Below, piece after piece: positions 50,553-60,451 of a stretch of DNA of 64,000 nucleotides. This DNA is from Rhizobium sp. NFR07. Lineage in GTDB: Bacteria; Pseudomonadota; Alphaproteobacteria; Rhizobiales; Rhizobiaceae. A model generated the notes under the pieces. It saw nothing but the letters and a program-made list of their open reading frames with translations. It was not told the origin of the DNA and made no database searches. Location: the NCBI RefSeq assembly GCF_900111905.1, contig NZ_FOKM01000005.1:1-64000 (forward strand), given 5' to 3'. Position numbers and translations under genes: made by a program. Within the stretch, counting starts at the first letter, position 1, and every line of letters starts with the position of its first letter.

Positions 50553-51821
50553 GTGAACCATTTCCAGTATATCGACGGCGTGCTGCACGCCGAGAACGTT
50601 GCCATTCCCGAGATCGCCAAGACTGTCGGCACGCCCTTCTACATCTATTCGACCGCGACGCTAGAGCGTCACTACAAGGTCTTCGCCAAGGCCTTCGACG
50701 GCGTCGATGCCATGGTCTGCTACGCGATGAAGGCCAATTCCAACCAGGCGGTGCTGAAGACGCTCGCCCGGCTCGGCGCCGGTGCCGACGTAGTCTCTGG
50801 CGGTGAGCTGCGCCGCGCGCTGGCGGCTGGCATCCCGGCCGAGCGCATCGTCTTTTCCGGTGTCGGCAAGACCGTGGCCGAGATGGATTTCGCCCTTGAG
50901 GCCGGCATCTACTGCTTCAACGTCGAATCCGAGCCGGAACTGGAGGTGCTGAACCTGCGCGCCATTAAGGCAGGCAAGAAGGCGCATGTCTCCTTCCGCA
51001 TCAACCCGGATGTCGACGCCCGCACCCATGCGAAAATCTCGACGGGCAAGAAGGAAAACAAGTTCGGCATTTCCTACAAGCGCGCCCGCGACGTCTATGC
51101 CCATGCCGCGACGCTTGATGGCATCGAGGTGACCGGCATCGACATGCATATCGGCAGCCAGATCACCGAGTTGCAGCCATTCCGCGATGCCTTCAAGCTG
51201 CTGCGCGAACTGGTCGACACGCTGCGCGCCGATGGCCATGGCATTACCCATGTGGATGTCGGCGGCGGTCTCGGCATTCCCTATCACGCCGACAACAACC
51301 CGCCGCCGGAACCGACCGCCTATGCCGAGATCGTGACCGACGAGCTGAAAAGCCTCGGCTGCCGGATCGTCACCGAGCCGGGTCGCCTGATCGTCGGCAA
51401 TGCCGGCATTCTGGTCACCGAAGTGCTCTATGTGAAGGATGCGGGCGAAAAGACCTTCGTTATCGTCGACGGCGCCATGAACGATTTGATCCGCCCGACG
51501 CTTTACGACGCCTATCACGGCGTGCGCCCGGTCGTCGTGCCGGACAAGGATGTCCCGCATGTGAAGGCCGATCTCGTTGGCCCCGTCTGCGAAACAGGCG
51601 ATTACCTGGCGCTCGACCGGGACATGGCGGTGCCGAAGCCTGGCGACCTGTTTGCCGTCTCGTCCGCCGGTGCCTATGGCGCCGTGCAGGCCGGAACCTA
51701 CAATACGAGGCTCTTGGTTCCCGAAGTCCTGGTCCGGGGTTCCGAGTTCCACGTCATCCGTCCGCGCGGCACGTATGAAGAGCTGATCGCCCTCGATTCC
51801 ATGCCATCCTGGCTGGGTTAG
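50553..51821 (+). CDS. lysA: Diaminopimelate decarboxylase
   Basis: 422 residues. Converts meso-diaminopimelate to lysine with pyridoxal phosphate. The PLP Lys is in CYAMKANSN near residue 55, with HIGSQI, GGGLGIPY and CETGDYLA. It starts at GTG 50553, with GAGA six bases upstream. Directly after lptM. Confidence 0.98.
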   Translation: MNHFQYIDGVLHAENVAIPEIAKTVGTPFYIYSTATLERHYKVFAKAFDGVDAMVCYAMKANSNQAVLKTLARLGAGADVVSGGELRRALAAGIPAERIVFSGVGKTVAEMDFALEAGIYCFNVESEPELEVLNLRAIKAGKKAHVSFRINPDVDARTHAKISTGKKENKFGISYKRARDVYAHAATLDGIEVTGIDMHIGSQITELQPFRDAFKLLRELVDTLRADGHGITHVDVGGGLGIPYHADNNPPPEPTAYAEIVTDELKSLGCRIVTEPGRLIVGNAGILVTEVLYVKDAGEKTFVIVDGAMNDLIRPTLYDAYHGVRPVVVPDKDVPHVKADLVGPVCETGDYLALDRDMAVPKPGDLFAVSSAGAYGAVQAGTYNTRLLVPEVLVRGSEFHVIRPRGTYEELIALDSMPSWLG

Positions 51822-51966
51822 AGCCTTTCTTCGCGTCTGACGCGACATTCACAATTGCGGGAAACCGCCCGAAATATGGGGGCCGGCGCACGCCTGCCCT
51901 CGTCTTCGCCACAAAGACTGCTATCTTGAAAGCTTGTTCGCGCCGCCACGATTGGAGACGGACCGC

Positions 51967-54774
51967 ATGAGCGCTACCCGCAAAGGTGCCTTCGAGACGC
52001 ATACGACGCTCGCCCGCCGCGTGGCCTTGAAACGTTCCTTCGCCCGGTTCGTCCTTTTCTGCGAACGCGCTTTGCCGCTTGCGATCGCTCCGCTCGGCGT
52101 CGCCGCCCTCTTCATTTCGGCATCCTGGTTCGGCATCTTCCGCGTCTCGCCGAACTGGCTGCGCTGGATCCTGCTTGCCGCCTTCGCGCTCGGCTTCGTC
52201 TACACCCTCCTGCCGCTCACGCGTGTGCGCTGGCCGGATGCCGATGACGCCGACCGGCTGCTCGAGGACCGCAACAACCTGCCGCACCAGCCCGTCGGCG
52301 TGCAGGAAGACGAGCCGGCTTTCGAAACCCCGTTCTCGCGCGCGCTGTGGAAAGAGCACCAGATCCGCATGGCGGAACGCATTGCCGCGCTCGACACCGG
52401 CATGCCGCGCCCGGATATCGCACGCCATGACCGGTTTGCCCTGCGCGCCGTTCCCGCGCTAGTCTTCGCCATCGCCTTCGGCTATTCCTTCTCCAATGGC
52501 GGCGGCGGCATCGGCGACGCCTTCCAGCCTGCGCCGGCAGCCCCGAGCATCAATCCGGATCTGCGCATCGATGCCTGGCTGACGCCGCCTTCCTATACCG
52601 GTCGTGCGCCGATCTTCCTGACCGGCCAGCAGGCGCAGAACAATGCAGGCCCGGTCTCCATTCCGCAGAACTCGGCGCTGACCGTCCGCGTGACGGGCGG
52701 TGAAGGCGAAGAGGCAGTGGTCTTTTCGCCGGCAGAGGGCGACGCTGCCACACTGCAGACCGAAGAAGCCAAGGCCGCCGCGAAGAAGGCCGCAGAGGCA
52801 GAGCAGAAGCCATCAGCCGCAAGCGATACGGCCGCCTCGGCACCGGCGGCACAGCCCGCTGCGCCTCAGCCGGCCCCCCAGACGGCTCAGAGCGGCGACC
52901 AGCCGCTGCCGCCGCGCACCTATGCCATGTCGGTCGGTGAAAGCGGCGAGCTTTCGGTCAACGGCCAGAGCTGGACCTTCAACGTCATTCCGGACCGAGC
53001 CCCCGAAATCGCCTTCGAAGGCCAGCCGAAGCGCTCGGTCAACGGCGCGTTGGAAATCGGCTTTCGCGCCAAGGACGATTACGGCATCCGCGAAGCCCAT
53101 GCGCTGATCGAGCCCGTCGGCCCGCAGGACCCGGCCGCGACCCCGCTCTATCCGCTGCCGGAATATCGCCTTGACCTTCCCCGACAGCAGAGGGGCCAGG
53201 AGCTCAAGGGCCTGACCAGCCGCAGCCTGATCGAGCACCCGCTCGCCGGCAAGCGCGTGCGTGTGACGCTGGTCGCCACCGACGGTGCCGGGCAGACCGG
53301 CCGCAGCCCCGCCCATGAGATGATCATGCCCGGTCGCGGCTTCTCCGAGCCGCTGGCAGCCGCCGTTGCCGAACAGCGGCAGGTCTTCGCGCTCGACACC
53401 CGCCAGATGCCGAAGGCGATCGAGCTCAACGAGGCACTGACAATCCGCCCGGACGAAACCATTCCGAACCTCGGTCACTTCCTGCTGATCCGCTCCGCGC
53501 TGGAGCGCATGAAGCTTGCCCGCACGGACGAGCAGTTGAAGGATACGGCCGACTATCTCTGGGAAATTGCCTTAGGCATCGAGGACGGCGATCTGTCGCT
53601 CGCCGAACGCCGCCTGCGCGATGCCCAGCGCAATCTTTCCGAAGCGCTGCAGAACGGCGCCAATGACCAGGAGATCGCCCGCCTGATGCAGGAAATGCGC
53701 GAGGCGATGCAGCAATTCATGAACGAGCTTGCCCAGCGGATGCAGAATGCGCCGAAGGGACAGCAGAACATGCAGGCGCAGAACGTCATCCGCCAGCGCG
53801 ACCTGCAGAACATGATGGACCAGATCGAGAACCTGGCCCGTTCAGGCAACCGCGATGCCGCCCAGCAGATGCTGAACGAGATGCAGCGGATGATGAACAA
53901 CCTGCAGGCCGGTCGGCCGCAGCGCGGTCAGCAGGGCCAGCAACAGCAGCAGAACGGCCAGATGCGCCAGCAGATCGACAAGCTCGGCGAGATCATGCAG
54001 GAACAGCAGCGGCTGATGGACCAGACCTTCAAGCTGGACCAGGCGCTGCGCGACCGCATGCAGCGCGGCGATCCCGACCAGCAGGGTGAAGGCGATCAGC
54101 AGCAGTCGCAACAGGGCCAGCAAGGCCAGCAGCAGCAAGGTCAGCAGGGTGGCCAGCAGCAACAGGGTCAGATGGGGCAGCAGGGCCAGCAAGGTCAAGG
54201 CCAACAGGGTCAAGGTCAGGGTCAGCAGCAGAATCCCGACCAGATGACAGCCGAACAGCTGCGCGAGGCACTGAAGAACCTCCGTGCGCAGCAGGAAGGT
54301 CTCGGCAAGAAGCTAGGCGAGTTGCAGCAGGCACTGAAGGGCATGGGCATGCAGCCCGGCGAAGGCTTTGGCCAGGCTGAACGCGAGATGGGCAATGCCG
54401 GCCAGGCGCTCGGCCAGGGCGAAGGCGAACAGGCAGTGCAGGGCCAGGGCAATGCGCTCAACGCACTGCGCCAGGGCGCCCAGAACATGATGCAGCAGAT
54501 GATGCAGGCCATGCAGCAGGGCCAGGGTCAGGAAGGCCAGCAGAATGGCGAGGGCGAAGGCATGGCCAACCAGGGCGGCCAGAACGGCCGAGACCCGCTT
54601 GGCCGTCCGCGCGCCACGTCCGGCCCGGATTTCGGCGACCAGGTGAAGGTGCCGGACGAGATCGACGTCCAGCGCGCCCGCGAAATTCTCGACGCGATCC
54701 GGGAGAAGCTGGGTGGCGCGCTGTCGGGTGATGCCGAGCGGCAGTATCTGGAGCGGTTGCTGGAGATTCGGTAG
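51967..54774 (+). CDS. TIGR02302/DUF4175 family membrane protein with Gln-rich C-terminus
   Basis: 935 residues, alphaproteobacterial family of unknown function. Two N-terminal membrane helices (about 38-60 and 62-80) and a third near residue 155, then a large outside part, and a C-terminal third rich in Gln, Gly and Met. Residues about 640-760 are low complexity, almost pure Gln/Gly (QQGQQGQGQQ type). The end VQRAREILDAIREKLG is conserved. ATG 51967 has GGAG nine bases before it. Confidence 0.88.
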   Translation: MSATRKGAFETHTTLARRVALKRSFARFVLFCERALPLAIAPLGVAALFISASWFGIFRVSPNWLRWILLAAFALGFVYTLLPLTRVRWPDADDADRLLEDRNNLPHQPVGVQEDEPAFETPFSRALWKEHQIRMAERIAALDTGMPRPDIARHDRFALRAVPALVFAIAFGYSFSNGGGGIGDAFQPAPAAPSINPDLRIDAWLTPPSYTGRAPIFLTGQQAQNNAGPVSIPQNSALTVRVTGGEGEEAVVFSPAEGDAATLQTEEAKAAAKKAAEAEQKPSAASDTAASAPAAQPAAPQPAPQTAQSGDQPLPPRTYAMSVGESGELSVNGQSWTFNVIPDRAPEIAFEGQPKRSVNGALEIGFRAKDDYGIREAHALIEPVGPQDPAATPLYPLPEYRLDLPRQQRGQELKGLTSRSLIEHPLAGKRVRVTLVATDGAGQTGRSPAHEMIMPGRGFSEPLAAAVAEQRQVFALDTRQMPKAIELNEALTIRPDETIPNLGHFLLIRSALERMKLARTDEQLKDTADYLWEIALGIEDGDLSLAERRLRDAQRNLSEALQNGANDQEIARLMQEMREAMQQFMNELAQRMQNAPKGQQNMQAQNVIRQRDLQNMMDQIENLARSGNRDAAQQMLNEMQRMMNNLQAGRPQRGQQGQQQQQNGQMRQQIDKLGEIMQEQQRLMDQTFKLDQALRDRMQRGDPDQQGEGDQQQSQQGQQGQQQQGQQGGQQQQGQMGQQGQQGQGQQGQGQGQQQNPDQMTAEQLREALKNLRAQQEGLGKKLGELQQALKGMGMQPGEGFGQAEREMGNAGQALGQGEGEQAVQGQGNALNALRQGAQNMMQQMMQAMQQGQGQEGQQNGEGEGMANQGGQNGRDPLGRPRATSGPDFGDQVKVPDEIDVQRAREILDAIREKLGGALSGDAERQYLERLLEIR

Positions 54775-54793
54775 GGGCTGGCGAAGAAATGAT

Positions 54794-54972
54794 CCCCTCA
54801 CTTGCGATTTCTAACACTTAGCTGACGCTAAGATGTTGAAATCGCTTTTTCTCCCACAAAGGAGAGAGATACTGGTGCCGCGCACTCGGCGCCATACCTC
54901 TCCCTTGGTGGGAGAGGTTACAAAATCATGATCTTAGCTTCAGCTAAGTCATAGATTTTGTTGGTGAGGGGG
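54794..54972. repeat. Palindromic intergenic repeat, family R3 (RIME-like)
   Basis: About 179 bases with imperfect inverted ends of about 40 bases: left CCCCTCAC...ACTTAGCTGACGCTAAGAT, right ATCTTAGCTTCAGCTAAGT...GTGAGGGG. The centre has a perfect stem CCTCTCCC/GGGAGAGG (54897-54917). Similar mosaic elements are widespread between rhizobial genes. It separates the convergent TIGR02302 and cpdR genes. Confidence 0.8.
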
Positions 54973-54992
54973 TAATACGACCTGCGAGGATC

Positions 54993-55370
54993 TCAAGCCG
55001 CGTGGCGCGGCATCCCCGCAAGCGCCATCGCAACCGCCTTGCGGATATCAGGCAGCGCAAAGGGCTTCGGCACGACGTCGACGATCTTGGCGGCAAGGTC
55101 GTCCGCCCGTTCGCGCTGCTCGGCATAACCGGTCATCAGCAGGATCTTCATCTGCGGAAAGCGTGCCGCCGCCTGGTGGGCGAGCTCGATGCCGTCCATG
55201 ACGGGCATGCGGATATCGGAAAGCAGCAGATCGTAGGAGCCTTCGTCGAGCCGTTCCAGGCCTTCGGCGCCATCGCCCGCCTCGAAGGTTTCATGGCCAT
55301 CCAGGCGAAGCGCTCTGGCAACGAAGCGGCGCAGAGATTCCTCGTCTTCGGTAATCAGGATTTTGGCCAT
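54993..55370 (-). CDS. cpdR: CpdR-like single-domain response regulator
   Basis: 125 residues, receiver domain only. The phospho-acceptor Asp is in LLLSDIRMPVMDG (near 51), with acidic pocket ITEDEES and the switch Lys in PKPF. CpdR controls ClpXP proteolysis of cell-cycle proteins in Alphaproteobacteria. Start MAKILITEDEE at 55370; an ATG nine bases earlier is possible. It is downstream of hpt on the same strand. Confidence 0.82.
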   Translation of the reverse strand: MAKILITEDEESLRRFVARALRLDGHETFEAGDGAEGLERLDEGSYDLLLSDIRMPVMDGIELAHQAAARFPQMKILLMTGYAEQRERADDLAAKIVDVVPKPFALPDIRKAVAMALAGMPRHAA

Positions 55371-55516
55371 AGCGATCATCGCTCCCTGTGTGTCAATTCG
55401 GGAGCAAATGACCAGACTTTCCTTTTCGAGGAGTAAACGGCCTGCCGTCGGGGGCCGCCATGGTTAACACCTTGCCACCGCTCCGATGCGATTTCCTGCT
55501 TCGAGGCGGTATGGGC

Positions 55517-56059
55517 TTACGCGTCGCCGGTGACCACACCGACGAAGGGAAGCTCGCGGAAGGCGTAGGCCACGTCCATCCCGTAACCGACGACGAAATA
55601 GTCGGGGCATTCAAAACCGACGTAATCGGCTTCCAGCTCTTCCTTGCGCTTGACCTTCTTGTCGAGAAGCACGGCGAGCGACACATGGTTCGCGCCGCGC
55701 TCGTAGAGCAGTTCCTTGGCGAATTTCAGGGTCCGGCCGGATTCAAGAATATCGTCGATCAGGAGCACGTCGCGGCCATGCACGTCGCTGTCGATGTCCT
55801 TGACGATGCGCACGCCCTGGGAAACCGTCCCGGTGCCATAGCTGGACAGCGTGATGAATTCGACTTCCGGGGCAAGGCCCGTCTCATGCAGCGCGCGCAG
55901 AAGATCGGCGGCGAAGATGAACGAGCCCTTCAGGACGGCGATGACCAGCAGGTCCTTGGTCGGGCCTTTTGCGATCTCGGCGGCGATGGAGCGATTGCGC
56001 TCGGCGATCTGCTCTGCGGTGAATAGCGGTTCGATCTGCTTGCCGCGAACGACGGGCAT
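55517..56059 (-). CDS. hpt: Hypoxanthine phosphoribosyltransferase
   Basis: 180 residues. Purine salvage enzyme making IMP or GMP from free bases and PRPP. The PRPP motif is VLLIDDILESGRTL and the flexible-loop segment is SSYGTGT. Length normal. Confidence 0.95.
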   Translation of the reverse strand: MPVVRGKQIEPLFTAEQIAERNRSIAAEIAKGPTKDLLVIAVLKGSFIFAADLLRALHETGLAPEVEFITLSSYGTGTVSQGVRIVKDIDSDVHGRDVLLIDDILESGRTLKFAKELLYERGANHVSLAVLLDKKVKRKEELEADYVGFECPDYFVVGYGMDVAYAFRELPFVGVVTGDA

Positions 56060-56123
56060 GGGTGTCTCCTCGGTGTCCCTTCAAAGCCCGGCGATAGCAC
56101 ATTCCGCCTTGCAAACCAAAGTG

Positions 56124-56798
56124 CTAAGCGCCCCGCTCGGCCAGAGACAGCCTCAGATCAGGCAGTTTTCCACCGGGATGCGGCACGCGGGCGGAAAATC
56201 CGTAGCTCTCGCGTCCGCCGATCTGGGTGGTCTCGGTGGTGATCAGCGTGCTGGCGACGACCGCTTCTCCCGACATCAGCTCGGCGCGGATCGACGGCAT
56301 GGCGAGGCGACCCTCGGTCCTGTTTTCGACGATGCCGTTGATCAGGAGGACGCGCATTCCGTTGGCATCCTGCGGCGTCATCGTCACATGGGTGATGTCA
56401 AGCGCTGGCCCCGATACCGCCGCATCGCCGGAACCGTTGATCAGCGACAGGCCGCCGAACATGGTGAAGACCGCGACCGAGATGGCAGCCACAAGGGCGA
56501 GGAAGGCGTCGGGCGAAAGACGCAGCAGGCGGCGCTCGATTGCATCGGTGACAGTCGCGAAGATTGTTGCCGCGGTTTTCGGCTCCGCTTTGGGCGCCGG
56601 ACGCCTGTCGGTGGCGCTGCCGTCGCGTGACCGAGGGGCGGCTCGCCGAGCCGACGGATTTCTCACCGGCTCGAAATGGGCATCGACGACCTCGTTCGGC
56701 CGGCGAAAGTGGATCACTTTTGCGTTGCCGTCTTCCGGAGGCAGGATGTCGATCGTCACGTTGGCCCTGGCTTGCCGACGGTCGCTGAAGGTGCTCAT
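56124..56798 (-). CDS. DUF3426-like single-pass membrane protein
   Basis: 224 residues. A basic, Pro/Arg-rich cytoplasmic part (1-100), one membrane helix (about 104-126, LALVAAISVAVFTMFGGLSLI), and an outside beta-rich domain that resembles DUF3426 (LLINGIVENRTEGRLAMPSIRAELM is read as INGIVENRT and MPSIRAEL; then ending RVPHPGGKLPDLRL). Function unknown. Divergent from ftsE; GAGG lies five bases before the ATG. Confidence 0.75.
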   Translation of the reverse strand: MSTFSDRRQARANVTIDILPPEDGNAKVIHFRRPNEVVDAHFEPVRNPSARRAAPRSRDGSATDRRPAPKAEPKTAATIFATVTDAIERRLLRLSPDAFLALVAAISVAVFTMFGGLSLINGSGDAAVSGPALDITHVTMTPQDANGMRVLLINGIVENRTEGRLAMPSIRAELMSGEAVVASTLITTETTQIGGRESYGFSARVPHPGGKLPDLRLSLAERGA

Positions 56799-57000
56799 GA
56801 TACCCTCTTCTCCCAGGCCGTCTCGACATCGCCTCGGCCGGGCATTGAAAGAAATTCCCACCAGTCGTAAATTAAAATGGTTAACACATTGCAAATTCGG
56901 CCTGAAAATCGCCCTTTTGACCGCTTGATTTACCCTTCGTTTACCCTCGGCGTTAAGAGATGGCCGTCGGGTAATCATTCAATCAGGACTCGATTCTCCG

Positions 57001-57660
57001 TTGATCCATTTTGAAAATGTCGGTCTGCGTTACGGCATGGGCCCGGAGATCCTCCGGGACATGACGTTCGACATTCCGAAGCGGTCCTTCCAGTTCCTGA
57101 CCGGGCCGTCAGGCGCGGGCAAGACGACGCTGCTGAGACTGCTGTTCATGTCGCTCAACCCGACGCGCGGCATCATCCGCATGTTCGGGCGCGATCTGTC
57201 GCAGATCCCGCGCGACGAGTTTCCGATGCTTCGCCGTCGCGTCGGCATCGTCTTCCAGGATTTTCGCCTCCTTGACCATCTGACGACCTATGAGAACGTT
57301 GCGCTGCCGCTCAGAGTGCGTGGCAAGGAGGAGGCCTCCTATCGCAATGACGTGATCGATCTGTTGAAATGGGTAGGTCTCGGCGAGCGCATCAACGTTC
57401 TGCCGCCGGTACTTTCCGGCGGCGAGAAGCAGCGTGCGGCGATTGCCCGTGCTCTGATGGACCGGCCCGAGATCTTGCTTGCGGACGAGCCGACGGGCAA
57501 TGTAGACCCACCCATGGCGCGCCGTCTTCTCAGCCTGTTTATGGAATTGAACCGACTGGGCACGGCGGTCGTCATCGCGACCCACGACCTGGCCCTGATG
57601 GACCAGATCGATGCCCGACGCATGATCCTGACGGAAGGGCGACTGGATATCTATGAATGA
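57001..57660 (+). CDS. ftsE: Cell division ATP-binding protein FtsE
   Basis: 219 residues. ABC ATPase partner of FtsX; the pair controls cell-wall hydrolysis at the septum. Walker A GPSGAGKTT, signature LSGGEKQR and Walker B ILLADEPTG are intact. The start is a TTG at 57001; AGGA is 12 bases away, so it is translated weakly or has another signal. The stop overlaps ftsX by eight bases. Confidence 0.97.
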   Translation: MIHFENVGLRYGMGPEILRDMTFDIPKRSFQFLTGPSGAGKTTLLRLLFMSLNPTRGIIRMFGRDLSQIPRDEFPMLRRRVGIVFQDFRLLDHLTTYENVALPLRVRGKEEASYRNDVIDLLKWVGLGERINVLPPVLSGGEKQRAAIARALMDRPEILLADEPTGNVDPPMARRLLSLFMELNRLGTAVVIATHDLALMDQIDARRMILTEGRLDIYE

Positions 57661-58699
57661 GGTGAGCCGGGCAAACCAGCCAGCGGCCTCGCAGACGGGC
57701 CAAGGCGAAGCAGATCGCCGCAGCGGCAACCAGCCGCGGCGCGCGGAAATGCGCGTGCGCCCGACGGCTCCGATTCTCCCCCCATCCAATATCCAGGGCA
57801 ACGCCCTGATGGTGGTAATCGCCATCATGGCTTTCCTCGCCTGTCTCACGCTCGGCGCCGTCAGCATGGTGCGCACGACCGCCGCAGGCTGGCAGAGCCA
57901 GATTTCTCGAGAGATCACCATCCAGATCAAGCCTGACGACGGGCTGGACATGGATGCGGCGCTCGTCAAGGCGCGGGATCTGGCACTCACCTTCGTCGGC
58001 ACCCGGTCGGGCACGATCATGGACGACGCTGCGACCGCGCGGCTGCTTGAACCATGGCTCGGCGCCGATTTGCAGCTCGACGAACTGCCGGTACCGCGGC
58101 TGGTGATCGTCACCATCGACGAGAGCAATCCGCCGGACTTCGCGGCGATGCGCGACCTGCTGAAAACCGAAGTGCCGCAGGCATTTCTCGACGATCACCG
58201 CACCTGGGTCGACCGGCTGGTCTCCATGGCGCGCACGACCGTGTGGATCGGCACCGGGGTGCTGATCCTCGTCTTCACCGCAATGATCCTGACCGTGATC
58301 TTCGCGACGCGTGGCGCGCTGTCGGGCAATCGCCACATCGTCGAGGTGCTGCACTTCGTCGGTGCCGAACGCGGCTTCGTTGCCAGGGAATTCCAGAAAC
58401 ATTTCCTGCGCATCAGCCTCAAGGGATCGGCGATCGGGGGCGCCTTGGCGGCCTTCCTGTTTGCCACCGCCAATGTCTGGCAATCGAGCTCGCGGGCAAC
58501 GCCCGAAAGCGAACAAGCGATGGCCCTGTTCGGCTCATTCAGCATCGGGTGGTCGGGTTATCTCGGCATTTTCGCCACCATGATCGTCATAGCCCTGCTG
58601 ACGACCGTGACGGCACGTTTCACGGTGATGCGAACGATAGACGAGATCGACCTCGTACGGTCCGATCCGTCGCGTTCCGACGGCCTGCCGCCATCATGA
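57653..58699 (+). CDS. ftsX: Cell division protein FtsX
   Basis: 348 residues, about four membrane helices: one near 57-78 and three in the C-terminal half, with a periplasmic loop between. Begins with a Pro/Arg-rich cytoplasmic tail. Partner of FtsE. Overlaps ftsE, so the two are coupled. Confidence 0.93.
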   Translation: MNEVSRANQPAASQTGQGEADRRSGNQPRRAEMRVRPTAPILPPSNIQGNALMVVIAIMAFLACLTLGAVSMVRTTAAGWQSQISREITIQIKPDDGLDMDAALVKARDLALTFVGTRSGTIMDDAATARLLEPWLGADLQLDELPVPRLVIVTIDESNPPDFAAMRDLLKTEVPQAFLDDHRTWVDRLVSMARTTVWIGTGVLILVFTAMILTVIFATRGALSGNRHIVEVLHFVGAERGFVAREFQKHFLRISLKGSAIGGALAAFLFATANVWQSSSRATPESEQAMALFGSFSIGWSGYLGIFATMIVIALLTTVTARFTVMRTIDEIDLVRSDPSRSDGLPPS

Positions 58700-58767
58700 C
58701 AACCAGTCACATTCTCTGTACAGAGATGGGACTATGCACTGCCTCAAACTGCGATTATTGACGGGCC

Positions 58768-59499
58768 ATGATATTCGGCAAGACCAATCGCTGGAATCCC
58801 GATGACAAACCGCCCGGCGGGAGAAGCAGATTGCTGTCCCGCAACAGCGGTTTGCGGCGGCTCGCGAGGCGTCTCATCCTCCTGCTTTTCGTCGGTATCG
58901 CCATCCTCGGCGGCGGCTTTCTCTGGTTCGCCGATTCGGTTACCTCGCTACGCGCACCGGACGGCGTGAAGGCCGACGCGATTGTCGTCCTGACCGGCGG
59001 ATATCTGAGGATCGAGCAGGCGCTCGGGCTTCTGCGCGATGGAGCCGGGAAACGGCTGCTCATCTCCGGCGCCCACCCGACCACCACGCCGAACCAGATT
59101 CGCAAGGCGACCCAGGCATCGGCCGATCTCTTCGCCTGTTGCGTCGATATCGGCTATGACGCGATCGACACGATCGGCAATGCCAACGAGATCGCCCGCT
59201 GGATCCACGAGCATAATTACAAGTCCATTCTCGTGGTGACGAACAACTACCACATGCTGCGCAGCCTTCATGAACTACGCCGCGCGGATCCCGGCACCGA
59301 ATTCATCCCCTACCCCGTGATCAACGCCGATCTTACCCGTCGGGCCTGGTTCCTAGAGCCGGACACGTTGCGCACCATGTTGTCGGAATACGGCAAGGTG
59401 GTCCTGGCTTCGCTCCGCGACTGGATGGGCGTGGCACGATGGACCGGCCTGCGGACCGAGGAAGACAATCGCGGCAGCAGCCAGGGCGCATCGCTCTAA
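58768..59499 (+). CDS. YdcF/DUF218 family membrane protein
   Basis: 243 residues. One N-terminal membrane helix (about 34-56), then the DUF218 domain with ADAIVVLTGGYLRIEQAL and LLISGAHP, and later VVTNNYHMLRS. Related to SanA/ElyC, which affect envelope integrity or vancomycin resistance. Function in rhizobia unknown. It lies between ftsX and plsC on the same strand. Confidence 0.88.
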   Translation: MIFGKTNRWNPDDKPPGGRSRLLSRNSGLRRLARRLILLLFVGIAILGGGFLWFADSVTSLRAPDGVKADAIVVLTGGYLRIEQALGLLRDGAGKRLLISGAHPTTTPNQIRKATQASADLFACCVDIGYDAIDTIGNANEIARWIHEHNYKSILVVTNNYHMLRSLHELRRADPGTEFIPYPVINADLTRRAWFLEPDTLRTMLSEYGKVVLASLRDWMGVARWTGLRTEEDNRGSSQGASL

Positions 59500-59653
59500 C
59501 AACATCCCCGACATCCCCTAGGGGGCTTGAAAGGCCCGACCCTTTTTTCCACGCACGATCTCGTGTAGGCAACGCCTGTGCTTAGGTTCAAAAGGGTTAC
59601 GGCATCTTGCAAGCGTCCTCCGGGATGCCGGATGCCGTAGAGGATGCCACCAT

Positions 59654-60445
59654 ATGCTGCTGCTGCGCTCGATCCTGTTCAATACAGCCTTCTACATCAA
59701 CCTGTTCGGGCGGATGATCCTGCTGTCGCCGATCTACTTCCTCACGCCGCGCAAGGCCGCTTTCCGCATCCCCAAGGGCTGGGCCTCTTCCAACAACTGG
59801 CTGATGAAGAACATCGTCGGTGCCACCTTCGAGATCGAAGGACTGGAAAACATTCCGGAAGGCGGCTGCATCTTCGCGCCGAAGCATCAGTCCGCCTGGG
59901 ACACGTTCGCGCTTCTGCCCTGGCAGCGTGACCCGGTCTATATCCTCAAGCGCGAGCTGATGTGGATCCCGCTGTTCGGCTGGTATGTCGCCAAGCAGCG
60001 GATGATCCCCGTCAATCGCGGCGCCCGCGGCAAGGTCATGGTCGAGGTGATGAAGCGCACCAAGGAAGAGATGGACGCCGGACGCCAGCTTATCATCTAC
60101 CCCGAGGGGACGCGTCGTGCACCGGGCGCGGAGCCTGAATATCGCTACGGCATCGCCCGCATCTATCGCGACATCAAGGTGCCGGTCGTGCCGATCGTCG
60201 CCCATTGGGGCCTGTTCTGGGGCCGCCGCAAGCTCATCAAGTATCCCGGCCGCTTCAAGGTGAAGATCCTTCCCCCGATCCAGCCTGGAATGGACCCGGA
60301 CGCCTTCTACGCCCACCTGATCGAGACACTGGAAACGGCAAGCGACCAGTTGCTGATCGAGACGGTGAAGGCGAACCCGCACCTGCCTTTGCCGCCCACG
60401 GCAGCAAAGCGCCTGGCGGAGCTTCGGGCCCAGTCAGCCGCCTGA
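59654..60445 (+). CDS. plsC: 1-acyl-sn-glycerol-3-phosphate acyltransferase
   Basis: 263 residues. Adds the second acyl chain to make phosphatidate. N-terminal hydrophobic region and the catalytic HQSAWD (HX4D) near residue 80, with PEGTR about 70 residues later. A perfect CCCCTAGGGG palindrome lies at 59515-59524 in its upstream gap. Confidence 0.92.
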   Translation: MLLLRSILFNTAFYINLFGRMILLSPIYFLTPRKAAFRIPKGWASSNNWLMKNIVGATFEIEGLENIPEGGCIFAPKHQSAWDTFALLPWQRDPVYILKRELMWIPLFGWYVAKQRMIPVNRGARGKVMVEVMKRTKEEMDAGRQLIIYPEGTRRAPGAEPEYRYGIARIYRDIKVPVVPIVAHWGLFWGRRKLIKYPGRFKVKILPPIQPGMDPDAFYAHLIETLETASDQLLIETVKANPHLPLPPTAAKRLAELRAQSAA

Positions 60446-60451
60446 AAGTAG

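Noticed and set aside
59515..59524. CCCCTAGGGG palindrome before plsC as a regulator site
   Set aside because: Too short and without a known binding protein; noted only as a candidate.
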